Shown piece after piece: positions 18,730 to 27,950 of a DNA stretch of 34,863 nucleotides. Numbering within the stretch: the stretch's first letter is position 1; every line of letters begins with the position of its first letter. Source of the stretch: an uncultured Ruminococcus sp. (GTDB lineage: Bacteria; Bacillota; Clostridia; Oscillospirales; Ruminococcaceae); assembly GCA_947566125.1 (NCBI GenBank), contig CANOIR010000021.1, forward strand, positions 1-34,863, written 5' to 3'. Under the pieces are notes generated by a model, which saw only the letters and a program-made list of their open reading frames with translations, was not told where the DNA came from and searched no databases. Position numbers and translations under genes: made by a program.

Positions 18730-19273
18730 TTAAAATCGCCTCCTTATTAAGCTCGAATGTTTCTAACGCACATTTTACGGCATTTTTAAGACCTTTTGAT
18801 GAAAACGTTGCACCTGTAATACCATCAAGTGCATCTATGGAATCAGCATCTGCCATACCAGTAAATTTATTTTTCATAAGTTCAGGGTTTGACTGAATTT
18901 TAGTGCCGAGTCCCGGAGTTTCTGTTACAGATACAAATGATATGCCTGTAATGCTTCCATTTTTATCAATTCCTATAACTGCCTGAATACCGCCTTTATT
19001 ATAGCCATCAGCGGTAACAAGAACAGCTGTTTGATCCTTTTCATCTTTATAAAGTCCGTTTATTTTGACCTTTTCCATTTCCGGATTTGAAAATTCTTTT
19101 ATTTCTTTAAATTCACCAGCATCAGGAAGTACAGACAGGCTGTCCTGAATAGCTGAAATTTCAGCAGCTGCGATTTTATCTTTTGTAATGCTGTTTACCG
19201 CTGCTAACAATGTACAGCATACAGCACATACGCAGGCAAGAACTACAGATGGTTTTATCATATTAGTTTTCAT
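18722..19273 (-). CDS. rnfG: Rnf complex FMN-binding subunit G
   Basis: 183 residues. One N-terminal membrane helix and an extracytoplasmic flavin domain with SVTETPGLGTKI and DGITGATFSS, the site of covalent FMN attachment. ATG 19273 is chosen with AAGGAGA 7 nt upstream; the longer frame begins with an unlikely TTG at 19279. It overlaps the end of rnfD by 11 nt. Confidence 0.93.
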   Translation of the reverse strand: MKTNMIKPSVVLACVCAVCCTLLAAVNSITKDKIAAAEISAIQDSLSVLPDAGEFKEIKEFSNPEMEKVKINGLYKDEKDQTAVLVTADGYNKGGIQAVIGIDKNGSITGISFVSVTETPGLGTKIQSNPELMKNKFTGMADADSIDALDGITGATFSSKGLKNAVKCALETFELNKEAILSE

Positions 19274-20261
19274 TTGCAATTCTCCTTTCTGTCTTTCTTC
19301 CTATTGGTTTTGTTTTAGTAAACTTATTGATATACGGTGTAAGAAGATTCATAATCAGGATTGAGAATGAACAGCCTTCCGGCATACTTGCAAATTCTCT
19401 TATAACAAATGTAAGAATACCACAGCCTATACCAAAAATAAGTTTTCCTTTTGCAGTTATCGGAGTAGTTACATAATCAGTAGCCATAAAGAATGCTCCA
19501 AGAATTACGCCGCCGCTTAAGAGTGCGTATGGAACTTCTATCATATTGCCGCCTGTTACAAGTACTTTGATAAATGTAAAAGCAGCCAGTGAGCCAAGAT
19601 ATGATATTGGCGTTACAGGTGAGATTATCTTTGTAATAATAAGGAAAATGCCGCCTATTAGAAGTGCAAGGGCAGATGTTTCACCAATAGAACCGCCTAC
19701 ATTGCCAAGGAACAATTCAAGCAGTCCGGCATCACCTGAAGCAAGTGGTGTAGCTCTGGTTAAACCATCAAGTGCAGCACTGCCTGATGATTCAAAAAAT
19801 CCAAGTGCAGGAGTATCTGTATAATAAAATGGTTTTGTCCATGTGGTCATGTCATTTCCAACAGATAATAACAGGAATATTCTTCCTGTTATAGCAGGGT
19901 TTGCAAAGTTGCATCCAAGTCCGCCGAAAAGCTGCTTTACAACGGCTATAGCAAATATACAGCCAACAGCAGCCTGCCAAAGTGGAAGTGTTACCGGAAG
20001 ATTGAGCGCAAGGAGTACACCGGTTAGCATTGCACTGCCGTCCGAAATAGTGCTTTCCTTTTTCATTAGAACGCAGCAGACCAGTTCTGTCATAATGCTG
20101 ACCATTGCACAGAATACAACCATTAAAATTGCACGTGGTCCAAATACTATAGTTCCTGCTATTATTGCAGGGATAAGAGCTGCTATAACAGCAAGCATAA
20201 TCTTTTGTGTCGAAATGCCGCTTCTTATATGTGGTGATGGTGATACTGTAAGTATATTCAT
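19263..20261 (-). CDS. rnfD: Rnf complex membrane subunit D
   Basis: 332 residues with about nine membrane segments. SPSPHIRSG at the N-terminus, GGLGCNFANPAITGR, the flavinylation region DGLTRATPL, and FFMATDYVTTPIT are typical of RnfD/NqrB. It forms part of the ion path. It lies 17 bp after rnfC. Confidence 0.95.
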   Translation of the reverse strand: MNILTVSPSPHIRSGISTQKIMLAVIAALIPAIIAGTIVFGPRAILMVVFCAMVSIMTELVCCVLMKKESTISDGSAMLTGVLLALNLPVTLPLWQAAVGCIFAIAVVKQLFGGLGCNFANPAITGRIFLLLSVGNDMTTWTKPFYYTDTPALGFFESSGSAALDGLTRATPLASGDAGLLELFLGNVGGSIGETSALALLIGGIFLIITKIISPVTPISYLGSLAAFTFIKVLVTGGNMIEVPYALLSGGVILGAFFMATDYVTTPITAKGKLIFGIGCGILTFVIREFASMPEGCSFSILIMNLLTPYINKFTKTKPIGRKTERRIANEN

Positions 20262-20278
20262 AATTTATCACGTCCTTC

Positions 20279-21577
20279 TTACTTCTTGTTCATAGATGTT
20301 ACAAAAGCCTTTGCAAATTGATTTGTTTCTGCTACAGGTCTTTTTGCCGGACATACATAAGTGCAGCAGCCACAGTTCATGCATAAATTAACTTTCAGAT
20401 CATTGAGTGCCTGTAAATCCTTTTGCTTATAAGCATGGGCTATATCAGGAGGAATAAGGTGGAATGGACAAGCTTTTATACAGCTTCCGCAGTGAATACA
20501 CGCTGTTGGTTTTGGAGAAGCGTTCTTTTTATTAAACTTTTTAAATGCAAGTATAGCATTATTAGATTTAATTACCGGATCGTTTACATCACGAATGCTT
20601 ACACCCATCATAGGTCCGCCATAGAGAAGTCTTTCTGCTCTGTCAAGGTCACATTCTGCAAAGTTAAGTACATCTATTACCGGTGTTCCGATTGGAACTG
20701 TTATATTACATTTTTTTCCTATAACATCGTCACCGTCAACAGTTATAATTCTGGAAATCATAGGCATACCTGTTTTCAAATAGCGGCTTACAAATGCGGC
20801 TGAAGAAACGTTCATTACAATTACGCCCTGATCAGCCGGCAGCTGTCCTTCCATAACTATTCTGCCAAGTGCATTGTAAATAAGAACCTTTTCAGCACCT
20901 TGTGGATATGTACAAGGAAGAGTTAAAACTTTTATTTGAGAATATGGTTCAGCCTTTTGGGTGAGCAATTCTATTGCTTTTGGTTTATTGCTTTCAATGC
21001 CTATAATGCATTTAGGAATGGATAGAAATTTCAGTATATTTAAAATACCGTCTATGACCTCTTCGGGTGCTTCCACCATTTGTCTATAATCGGAAGTTAT
21101 GTAAGGTTCACATTCAGCTGCATTTATGCATAGAGTATCTATATTTTGTTTAGGATTCAGTTTGATATGAGCTGGAAAGCTTGCACCGCCCATACCCGTA
21201 AGACCGCTTTCACGTATAGCTTTAATAAAGCTTTCTTTATTATTTAAATCCGGCGACTGGATATCAGGGCAGATGGTTTGTTTTCCGTCTGTTTCTATTT
21301 CTATGATTTTGCATATATTGCCTGATGACATTCTGTAGTCGCTTATATTTGTAACTTTGCCTGATACACTGCTGTGGATAGGTGCTGACATAAATGCATC
21401 GGTATCACCTATCTTTTGACCTACAGTTACAATATCGCTTTTTTTAACAAGCGGTTTGCATGGTGCTCCTATGTGCATACTCATAGGGATTCGCACTTTT
21501 GCAGGCAAAGGCAGTACAGTGCTTTGAGAATCTTCAGTATTCTTGCAGTGGTGCAGCTTTATTCCGCCAAGTTTCAT
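20279..21577 (-). CDS. rnfC: Rnf complex NADH-side subunit C
   Basis: 432 residues. RnfC binds NAD(H) and FMN (GLTGMGGASFPAHIKL, then INAAECEPYITSDYR) and carries two 4Fe-4S motifs, CIHCGSCIKACP and CMNCGCCTYVCP. First gene of the operon; GGAGGAG stands just before ATG 21577. In fermenting Clostridia the complex links ferredoxin oxidation to ion pumping, and so to the ATP synthase encoded at the left of this window. Confidence 0.95.
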   Translation of the reverse strand: MKLGGIKLHHCKNTEDSQSTVLPLPAKVRIPMSMHIGAPCKPLVKKSDIVTVGQKIGDTDAFMSAPIHSSVSGKVTNISDYRMSSGNICKIIEIETDGKQTICPDIQSPDLNNKESFIKAIRESGLTGMGGASFPAHIKLNPKQNIDTLCINAAECEPYITSDYRQMVEAPEEVIDGILNILKFLSIPKCIIGIESNKPKAIELLTQKAEPYSQIKVLTLPCTYPQGAEKVLIYNALGRIVMEGQLPADQGVIVMNVSSAAFVSRYLKTGMPMISRIITVDGDDVIGKKCNITVPIGTPVIDVLNFAECDLDRAERLLYGGPMMGVSIRDVNDPVIKSNNAILAFKKFNKKNASPKPTACIHCGSCIKACPFHLIPPDIAHAYKQKDLQALNDLKVNLCMNCGCCTYVCPAKRPVAETNQFAKAFVTSMNKK

Positions 21578-21930
21578 TTTTTTCTCCTCCGTTTAAGTGT
21601 TGTTTTTATATTCTGCAATGATTTTATATTTATATAAATAAATATATTTTTCTTGTTATCACGTCCTTTCATAGATATATAATTGGGATTTATAATAAAA
21701 AAATTTTTATTTTTTCTGAATATTATAAAAAGCCCTTTTCTTTTTTGGGCAAAAATGTTATTATATATGTTATAATATATTAGATTTGTTTTATTTGTTT
21801 TAATAGTAAAAAGCGATTGATAACGCTAACGTTTTAAATATATCACATTTATATTATAATACATATTAGCAAAAAAGTAAATCGTAAAATAAAGGTTTTT
21901 TTTAAACAATATTAAAAGGAGTATGTATAT
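21578..21930. other. Divergent intergenic region between rnfC and the phosphatase gene
   Basis: About 350 bp of very AT-rich DNA holding the control regions of both transcripts. An inverted repeat AGCG-N8-CGCT (21812-21827), within TGATAACGCTAACG, resembles a LacI/CcpA-type operator but deviates from the cre consensus at two or more positions. GCCC/GGGC around 21750 forms a short hairpin. Several TATAAT-like boxes lack a good -35, so I assign no promoter. Confidence 0.35.
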
Positions 21931-22548
21931 ATGAACGGTTACCATATTAGTCTTATACGTCACGGAAGAACAGAGGCAAATGACAATGGAATTTATATAG
22001 GCAGAACAGACTATCCGCTTTCTGAAAAAGGCATTGCAGAGCTGTATAATAAAATGGATGAATATGTTTATCCTGGAGTTGCAAAGGTTTATTCAAGTCC
22101 GCTTAGACGTTGTACTGAAACAGCAGAGATACTTTTTCCGGACAGAGATATAGACTGTGTTAATAATCTTATAGAAATGGATTTTGGAAAATTCGATGGT
22201 AAATCTGCCGATGAGCTTATAGATCTGCCTGAATTTAAAGAATGGCTTCATGGCGGTGCTGAATCTGCTCCGCCTGAAGGTGAGAGTGTGGCTGATGTGA
22301 ATTTGAGAATATTCAAATCACTTGCATATATAATACAAGACATGATGGAAAACGATCTTAGACATTGTGCGGTCGTAACTCATGGCGGAATCATAACAAG
22401 CATGATAGCAGGCTTTGGAGTGCCTAAGGTTGACCCAAATGAACTTCGTCCTGATTTTGGTGAAGGTTATGATATTCATATAACAGCTGCATTGTGGCAA
22501 CGAAGCGGAGCTTTTGAACTGCTTGGCATGACACCATATCAAGCATAA
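21931..22548 (+). CDS. Histidine phosphatase family protein (phosphoglycerate mutase-like)
   Basis: 205 residues. The catalytic RHG is at 10-12 in LIRHGRTEAN, followed by GRTDYPLSEKG, SSPLRRCTETAE and the second histidine in VVTHGGII. The family includes alpha-ribazole phosphatases and broad phosphatases; the substrate cannot be decided. AAAGGAG precedes ATG 21931. Confidence 0.87.
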   Translation: MNGYHISLIRHGRTEANDNGIYIGRTDYPLSEKGIAELYNKMDEYVYPGVAKVYSSPLRRCTETAEILFPDRDIDCVNNLIEMDFGKFDGKSADELIDLPEFKEWLHGGAESAPPEGESVADVNLRIFKSLAYIIQDMMENDLRHCAVVTHGGIITSMIAGFGVPKVDPNELRPDFGEGYDIHITAALWQRSGAFELLGMTPYQA

Positions 22549-22618
22549 AAATCAGGTATAAAAAGATAAAAATAAGGGCATAATTTTTTATAAGTTCTTA
22601 CTTAAAGGAGATTATGCC

Positions 22619-23428
22619 ATGAAACAAAAGTCGCTTTATCGCTTTTCAAAAAATGCTGTAAAAGGCGGATATATTGAAATTTTTATGCCTGTTTTATTCA
22701 TCTCTTTAGTTTATTTTATTCAGACTGCAGTTTGCATTACAGGAGCATATCTGTTGTGCAAATATTATTTTACTGCAATGGCAGTGCTTATATGGTGCAG
22801 TGTGCGTATTTTTATGAAAATGTTTAGCGTGCTTTTAACTCTTAGAAGCAGAGCTAATATAATAAGACGCTGTATAATAAGAATATCTTTGCCATGCGGA
22901 TATGAAAGAGGCATTCGTAAAAGACTTAAAAGACTTTATTTTTTAAGAGGATCTATAAACTTTTTAAGTAGAATATTGCTCGCTGCTGTTTTTCTTTTAG
23001 GCATATGGATCATAAATACAGATTCATTTCCGTTTGGCAGTATATACAGGCTTTTTGCAGCGTTTCAAACACTGCCTGCTATGCTTGTTGTAATGTGGCT
23101 TAGAATGCGGTTGTATATTTGTTTTGTTGGAGCTGAAGTCCTTACAGTAGAGAATCCAAGTGTTGGTGCATGGAAAAATTTCCGTGAGTCCTGTAAAATG
23201 CTTTCAGACCAGCATAAATTTATAACAGGTATGTTTTTTAGAAACTTTTTCAATATTTTGCTGCCTGTTTTTCTGCCAAGATTTATACAAACATTTGTTT
23301 CATATTTTTCAGTACGCCATATTGAATGGACATATGAGCGAAAAAAGGAGGAGCTGCAAAGTGAACAGTATGATATTCACAGCGGACATAGAAAACCCTA
23401 TGAAGCTGGAGGTGTTTTTGCGGCGTGA
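22619..23428 (+). CDS. Membrane protein of unknown function
   Basis: 269 residues with about four to five hydrophobic segments separated by Arg/Lys-rich stretches (for example near 75-105), and a polar C-terminal tail. I recognise no family. AAAGGAG (about 22604-22610) precedes ATG 22619. The 3' end overlaps the pseudouridine synthase by 68 bp, so the two are translated from one transcript. Confidence 0.65.
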   Translation: MKQKSLYRFSKNAVKGGYIEIFMPVLFISLVYFIQTAVCITGAYLLCKYYFTAMAVLIWCSVRIFMKMFSVLLTLRSRANIIRRCIIRISLPCGYERGIRKRLKRLYFLRGSINFLSRILLAAVFLLGIWIINTDSFPFGSIYRLFAAFQTLPAMLVVMWLRMRLYICFVGAEVLTVENPSVGAWKNFRESCKMLSDQHKFITGMFFRNFFNILLPVFLPRFIQTFVSYFSVRHIEWTYERKKEELQSEQYDIHSGHRKPYEAGGVFAA

Positions 23429-24227
23429 TAAGCAGGTATCCAGACGATTTCTTGCAAAATGTAAGTATCATGGTTCTATAACACGAGATGGAAGGCAAAT
23501 ACGCACGATAGATACGGTATATCCCGGAGATGTAATAACCCTTTCTTGCCCAAGTGCTAAATGCACAGCATTGCCCAATACTTCGCTTAGAGTGCCGGTT
23601 CTTTACAGAAGCGAACATATTATAGTATATAATAAGCCTCCGTTTATGCCGTGTCATCAGTCATATACTCATTATACAGATACACTTGCAAATGCTTTTG
23701 CTTCTGAGTTTCCGGATATTCCGTTTAGATGCGTAACACGCCTTGACAGAAACACAAGCGGAGTTTGTATAGTTGCACTTACAGCATATGGTGCAGGATT
23801 TATTCAAAAGAAAATAAAAAAGCAGTATATAGCTGCTGCCAAGGGGAAAATTATAAACGATGGAACTATAGATGCACCTATTGCACGAAAAGATGGTACT
23901 ATAATGCTAAGATGTGTGAATGACAGCGGAAAATCTGCTGTTACACATTACATACCGATTTGTTTAAATGATAAATACACTCTCGTAAAGCTTGTTCCTG
24001 AAACGGGTCGAACCCATCAGCTGCGTGTACATATGGCGTATATAGGTCACCCTCTTGCAGGCGATGATCTTTATGGTACTATATCAGATGATATTTCTCG
24101 CCATGCACTTCACTGTTATTCAGCGGAGTTTCCCGAACCCGAAAGCGGAAAAATGATTACTGTTAATGCACCATTGCCCGAAGATATAAAAGCACTTTTT
24201 TCAGATAAAAATGATTTGCTTGTATAA
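23361..24227 (+). CDS. RluA-family pseudouridine synthase
   Basis: 288 residues. Converts uridine to pseudouridine in rRNA or tRNA. An S4-like N-terminal part (LRRDKQVSRRFLAKCKYHG) precedes the catalytic domain with RLDRNTSG (catalytic Asp129), then TGRTHQLRVHMAYIGHPLAGDDLYG. Start GTG 23361 is chosen because GGAGGAG (23347-23353) lies 7 nt upstream; the ATG at 23370 is too far. The frame upstream to 23295 lies inside the preceding gene and is not needed. The exact RNA target is not known. Confidence 0.9.
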   Translation: MNSMIFTADIENPMKLEVFLRRDKQVSRRFLAKCKYHGSITRDGRQIRTIDTVYPGDVITLSCPSAKCTALPNTSLRVPVLYRSEHIIVYNKPPFMPCHQSYTHYTDTLANAFASEFPDIPFRCVTRLDRNTSGVCIVALTAYGAGFIQKKIKKQYIAAAKGKIINDGTIDAPIARKDGTIMLRCVNDSGKSAVTHYIPICLNDKYTLVKLVPETGRTHQLRVHMAYIGHPLAGDDLYGTISDDISRHALHCYSAEFPEPESGKMITVNAPLPEDIKALFSDKNDLLV

Positions 24228-24232
24228 AGGAT

Positions 24233-24286
24233 AAAAGATTGTTTTCATATGCGTATAAAAACGTTATGAAATCAATCTTTTTTATT
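24233..24286 (+). terminator. Terminator after the pseudouridine synthase gene
   Basis: Long stem AAAAGATTGTTTTCATA (24233-24249) with TATGAAATCAATCTTTT (24265-24281), one mismatch, then a T run. Confidence 0.85.
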
Positions 24287-24311
24287 TTGTGGTAGAATTT
24301 AAAGTTCAGAA

Positions 24312-24340
24312 TGTAACCTTTTTCTTATTTGCAGCGTTAT
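24312..24340 (+). promoter_or_regulatory. Putative ECF-sigma promoter in front of its own operon
   Basis: TGTAACC (24312-24318) and CGTTAT (24335-24340), with 16 bp between AACC and CGTT: the spacing and motifs of ECF promoters (AAC in the -35, CGT in the -10). The sigma gene starts at 24376, so positive autoregulation is likely. Confidence 0.6.
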
Positions 24341-24375
24341 GTTAAGTGAAAGCAGGAAAGGAGGCGATAAACATA

Positions 24376-24930
24376 ATGAGGGAACGAATGCTTATAAGTC
24401 AGCTTAGGACAAAAGATCCGTCTGCACTTAGAAAACTCATAGATTATTATCAATGCTATGTAGTTTCGATTATACGAAACATTGGAAGAGGTGCTTTGAA
24501 TGAGAATGATACTGAAGAGCTTGCAGCTGATGTTTTCCTTGCAGTCTGGCAGACGGCTGATAAAATACAGGAAGGCAAATTGCAGCCATATATTGCAGCT
24601 ATTGCACGAAATAAGGCAAAAAGTCGTTTGCGAAGTTTTAAGGAATCTGTTCCTCTGGAGGATACAATAGTTATTGAAGCTGCGGATCTACAGGAGGAGG
24701 TTGAACATACACTTCTTGCCGAAGCACTTCGTGATGCAATAGATTCACTACCAAAGCAGGATGGAGAAGTACTTATACGATATTATTACTATTATCAACA
24801 AGTTTTAGAGATAGCTCAGGAAATGGGACTTTCTTCTTCCGCAGTCAAAGTGCGTTTGCATCGCTCAAGAAATAAATTAAAACAACTGCTTATAGAAAGA
24901 GGGTATACTTATGAAACGGAATCTATATGA
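24376..24930 (+). CDS. ECF-type RNA polymerase sigma factor
   Basis: 184 residues. Region 2 (about 8-75) contains LIDYYQCYVVSIIRNIG and ELAADVFLAVWQTADKI; region 4 (about 120-175) contains EALRDAIDSLPKQDGEVLI and MGLSSSAVKVRLHRSRNKL. ATG 24376 follows AAAGGAGG by 11 nt; the upstream GTG 24346 is on the wrong side of this site. It overlaps the next gene by 20 bp, the usual arrangement for a sigma / anti-sigma pair. Confidence 0.92.
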   Translation: MRERMLISQLRTKDPSALRKLIDYYQCYVVSIIRNIGRGALNENDTEELAADVFLAVWQTADKIQEGKLQPYIAAIARNKAKSRLRSFKESVPLEDTIVIEAADLQEEVEHTLLAEALRDAIDSLPKQDGEVLIRYYYYYQQVLEIAQEMGLSSSAVKVRLHRSRNKLKQLLIERGYTYETESI

Positions 24931-26233
24931 TATTTTTGACCATTATAATGAAGATTTACAGAAATTACCTAAACTTAAAGGCGAATATATTGATACAAAT
25001 TCAATTGCAGATAGAGTTTTTGAAAAAGCAGATATTCATCCTGTGCAGAAAAAGCGTCATTCTTATCGCTTTATCGCCATTGCAGCAGCAGTTGCAATTT
25101 TAGCAGGAGGAACGATTACCGTAAGTGCAGTTTCCGGAAGAATGGACGAATTTTTCAAATCTGTATCAAAAGCTGATATAAATGACACTGCTTCGAGTGA
25201 AAATTTGCCTGCGGTAAATATGGATCTTCCTGATGCTATTGCCGAGATGCAGCCTTATTACAACTGTCCCGATGTAACTTTTAACCAGACTGATTCCGGT
25301 ACAATAGAGTTTTTAGGATTATACAATGACCACAATTCTTTGATGCTCAGCTTTCGTTTAACGGTGCTGGACGGCACAGTTTTAACTGATGATATGTATA
25401 TGCTGCCATATTTTACGTTTACATTAAAAGACGGAACTCGCAAAGAATCATCTCAAAGCGGTTATATTTCATCACCATTCCAGAAGAGTGAAACCGAGGA
25501 TAATGTTTATTATTTGAACTATTATCTGATAGAGTCAGACATTGCCGGAGCTTCATTGCACGTGGATTTTTCAGGTGTTTATACATCAGTACAGGAAAGT
25601 AAAATTCATGAAAAAATGATTTCGTTTGATGATGAACTAAGTGAAAAATATTTTACAAATGATATGGGAATTGGTGAATGGAAAAAGTTCCAACATGAAA
25701 ACGGTTTCCCTGAGCTTAGGTATAAGAAGAAAAAAGAATATTATGAACAGGAACAGTCTATTCTCAAAGGTGGATGGTCAGCTGATATCCCTATATCAGA
25801 GCCGAATTCTGAGCTGTTTACTATTGAAACTGATCGTAATGTTTATATTCTTGATGATCTGTCTGTATATATATCTAATGATAAAGACTATGATCCTTAC
25901 AATGATGAATTTGAGCTTTCCAGAGAAGAAAGATATGGAAGTGCTGTTTTCTTGAAGGACGGAACGGTTATTGCAACTGATTTTGGAATGTTCGATGATA
26001 TTACTTTTGATTCAGACGGCGCATATATTTTAGAAGGAACACGTTATAAAGAATTTGCATATGCTCGTGGAATTACTTCAGAAGAAGGTGTTAATTGTGA
26101 TGGTGTTGTATATTGTTACAGTAAGCCCATAAATGTAAGCGAAATTGACAAAATTGTAGAATATACTCATTATTGGGATGAAGATGGTACAGACCATTTT
26201 AATGAATATATAATATATCAGACAGCAGAATAA
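24911..26233 (+). CDS. Membrane protein, probable anti-sigma factor
   Basis: 440 residues. A cytoplasmic N-terminal part (1-50), one membrane helix (about 51-72: FIAIAAAVAILAGGTI), and a large acidic, Tyr-rich outer domain. The helix position, the size, and the overlap with the ECF sigma gene point to an anti-sigma factor sensing an envelope signal. The N-terminus lacks the zinc motif (HxxxCxxC), so it would belong to the non-ZAS type, similar in layout to DUF4179 proteins. The ligand or stress is unknown. Confidence 0.7.
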   Translation: MKRNLYDIFDHYNEDLQKLPKLKGEYIDTNSIADRVFEKADIHPVQKKRHSYRFIAIAAAVAILAGGTITVSAVSGRMDEFFKSVSKADINDTASSENLPAVNMDLPDAIAEMQPYYNCPDVTFNQTDSGTIEFLGLYNDHNSLMLSFRLTVLDGTVLTDDMYMLPYFTFTLKDGTRKESSQSGYISSPFQKSETEDNVYYLNYYLIESDIAGASLHVDFSGVYTSVQESKIHEKMISFDDELSEKYFTNDMGIGEWKKFQHENGFPELRYKKKKEYYEQEQSILKGGWSADIPISEPNSELFTIETDRNVYILDDLSVYISNDKDYDPYNDEFELSREERYGSAVFLKDGTVIATDFGMFDDITFDSDGAYILEGTRYKEFAYARGITSEEGVNCDGVVYCYSKPINVSEIDKIVEYTHYWDEDGTDHFNEYIIYQTAE

Positions 26234-26250
26234 TCGCCAAAATTCTGCTA

Positions 26251-26279
26251 TTGCTTTTCCTTTAGAAATATGGTATACT
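26251..26279 (+). promoter_or_regulatory. Sigma-A promoter of the glycosyltransferase gene
   Basis: TTGCTT (26251-26256), 17-bp spacer, TATACT (26274-26279), 37 bp before the start codon. Confidence 0.65.
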
Positions 26280-26316
26280 AAAGAATATATTAAATTTCGT
26301 GAAAGGAAATACGCAT

Positions 26317-27582
26317 ATGAAACGTGTTTTGGTGTTATCAGATTCAGCGTCAGTACAGGATTTGAACAATCGTTCTAACCTTAATTTGTTGTTGGAAATG
26401 AACTGTGAGATACACGTTGGATGTAATTTTGTATTGGGAAATACAACATCAGCAGATCGTGTAGAAGCGTTTATAAATGAACTTAAGGGCGCAGGGATAA
26501 AATGTTTACATATAAATTTTTCCGCCGGTGAGGATTCATTTGTTAAACAAGAGAGAGCATCTGATGAACTTGAGAAACTACTTGATAAATATGAATATGA
26601 CTTAATACATTGTTTAGGATTTTCATGCTTAAAATGCGTTGGGGCTTTTGCACGGCGGCATCACATACCAGTTATATGTACTACATATGGTTTACCGATA
26701 TATAATGGAGTATCAATTTTAAAAAAAATGCTGCTGTTGCCTAAGCTTAAAAAAACAGCAAAATATGCTGAATCATTGATATGCTGCAATTGTGAGGACT
26801 ATGAATTTTCAAAAAATAATTTCAGTACACGCTGCATTTTTAGAATACCTGGAATAGGCCTTGACCCATATCGTTTTCGTGCTCCTACAGTCAGCCGTAT
26901 TGAAATGCGTGATTTTATGGAAATTCCTCAGAATGCCGTAACTCTTGTATCAGTTGGTGCTCTTACTAAAAAAAAGAATCATGCCGTTATTTTAAAGGCG
27001 ATAGCAAGACTTAGAATGCTTGAGATACATTATGTTATATGCGGCGGCGGAGATAATACAGATGCACTTTACAGGCTTACAAGCAAGCTTAATATTGAAG
27101 ACAGAGTGCATTTTACAAAGCACCGTGATGATATTGTAAATATGCTTCATGCTTGTGATATTTTTTGTATGCCGTCAAAAGACGAAGGAATAGGTATAGC
27201 AGCACTTGAAGCTATGGAAGCCGGATTGCCTCTTGTTACTTCTAATGTACATGGTATAAACGACTTTATGGAAGATGGTGTTACAGGATTTTGTTTTAAA
27301 CCTAATGATATTTCTGGATTTGTATCTGGAATTGAAGCTTTAACTGAGGATAAAAAGCTTAGAAAACAAATTGGTGAGCATAATCGACATGCAGTTGAAG
27401 CATTTTATCGTGGAAATGCAGAATATGTTATGAAACAAATTTACAAGGTTCAGCTTGCGGATGACAATAGCAAAAAGAAAAAACATGGCCAGAAAAAGGA
27501 AAATGATGATAAAAACGATAATGTGAATAAAAGCAAAGTCAAAAAAAAGAATAATAAAGAAAATGAAACTGTAACTGTCTAA
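26317..27582 (+). CDS. Glycosyltransferase family 4 protein with lysine-rich tail
   Basis: 421 residues, GT-B fold. The C-terminal nucleotide-sugar half has VSVGALTKKKNH, HRDDIVNMLHACDIFCMPSKDEG and the EALEAMEAG.P motif, typical of GT4 enzymes that build surface polysaccharide or glycolipid. The last 35 or so residues are almost only Lys, Asn, Asp and Glu (KKKKHGQKKENDD and similar), probably disordered, and could bind membrane or nucleic acid. ATG 26317 follows GAAAGGA. It is a single-gene transcript ending at the terminator at 27601. Confidence 0.87.
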   Translation: MKRVLVLSDSASVQDLNNRSNLNLLLEMNCEIHVGCNFVLGNTTSADRVEAFINELKGAGIKCLHINFSAGEDSFVKQERASDELEKLLDKYEYDLIHCLGFSCLKCVGAFARRHHIPVICTTYGLPIYNGVSILKKMLLLPKLKKTAKYAESLICCNCEDYEFSKNNFSTRCIFRIPGIGLDPYRFRAPTVSRIEMRDFMEIPQNAVTLVSVGALTKKKNHAVILKAIARLRMLEIHYVICGGGDNTDALYRLTSKLNIEDRVHFTKHRDDIVNMLHACDIFCMPSKDEGIGIAALEAMEAGLPLVTSNVHGINDFMEDGVTGFCFKPNDISGFVSGIEALTEDKKLRKQIGEHNRHAVEAFYRGNAEYVMKQIYKVQLADDNSKKKKHGQKKENDDKNDNVNKSKVKKKNNKENETVTV

Positions 27583-27600
27583 GTAGTAATATAATAATAG

Positions 27601-27632
27601 AAAAAAGCAGCTTGAAACAGCTGCTTTTTTCG
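27601..27632 (+). terminator. Terminator after the glycosyltransferase gene
   Basis: Perfect 12-bp stem AAAAAAGCAGCT / AGCTGCTTTTTT (27601-27612 with 27619-27630), 6-nt loop. Confidence 0.92.
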
Positions 27633-27670
27633 TATTTTTATTTGAAAGGGTGGAATATGTCATTTTGATA

Positions 27671-27788
27671 ACCCCATATTATTATCTACTTTATATCCCT
27701 CGAGATTTTCATGGTAGCGATATGCCTCGGGGTGGAGGCATAGCTACTATGATATAGGGATTATTGGGGATTGCTCTTACACTGGGGT
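27671..27788. ncRNA. Candidate structured RNA, unassigned
   Basis: Nested complementarity in a gene-free stretch (27583-28001). An inner helix TATGCCTC / GAGGCATA (27721-27728 with 27735-27742, GGGGTG loop) is extended by CATGGTAGC / GCTACTATG (27710-27718 with 27743-27751) past a GA bulge. Further out are ATCCCT / AGGGAT (27695-27700 with 27756-27761) and ACCCCA / TGGGGT (27671-27676 with 27783-27788). A separate hairpin GCTCT / AGAGC follows near 27820-27835. I cannot match it to a known family, and the transcribed strand is not certain. Confidence 0.45.
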
Positions 27789-27950
27789 AAATGTAAAAGC
27801 ACTTTAGAGGATGTTATCTGCTCTCTTTCAAGAGCGTATTTATAGTATACCCATATAATGTGTAAATATTGTGATATACGGCTGAAAAGCTATTGAAAAG
27901 AAAAAATAAATAATATGTATAAAAATATGCATAAAAAAAGTGCGTGCGGA

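Noticed and set aside
21812..21827. CcpA (cre) site upstream of the phosphatase gene
   Set aside because: Two or more mismatches to the consensus and no clear promoter nearby; kept only as a note.
27671..27788. 6S RNA identity for the candidate RNA
   Set aside because: The top hairpin is too short and the open-promoter-like bubble is not recognisable; left unassigned.
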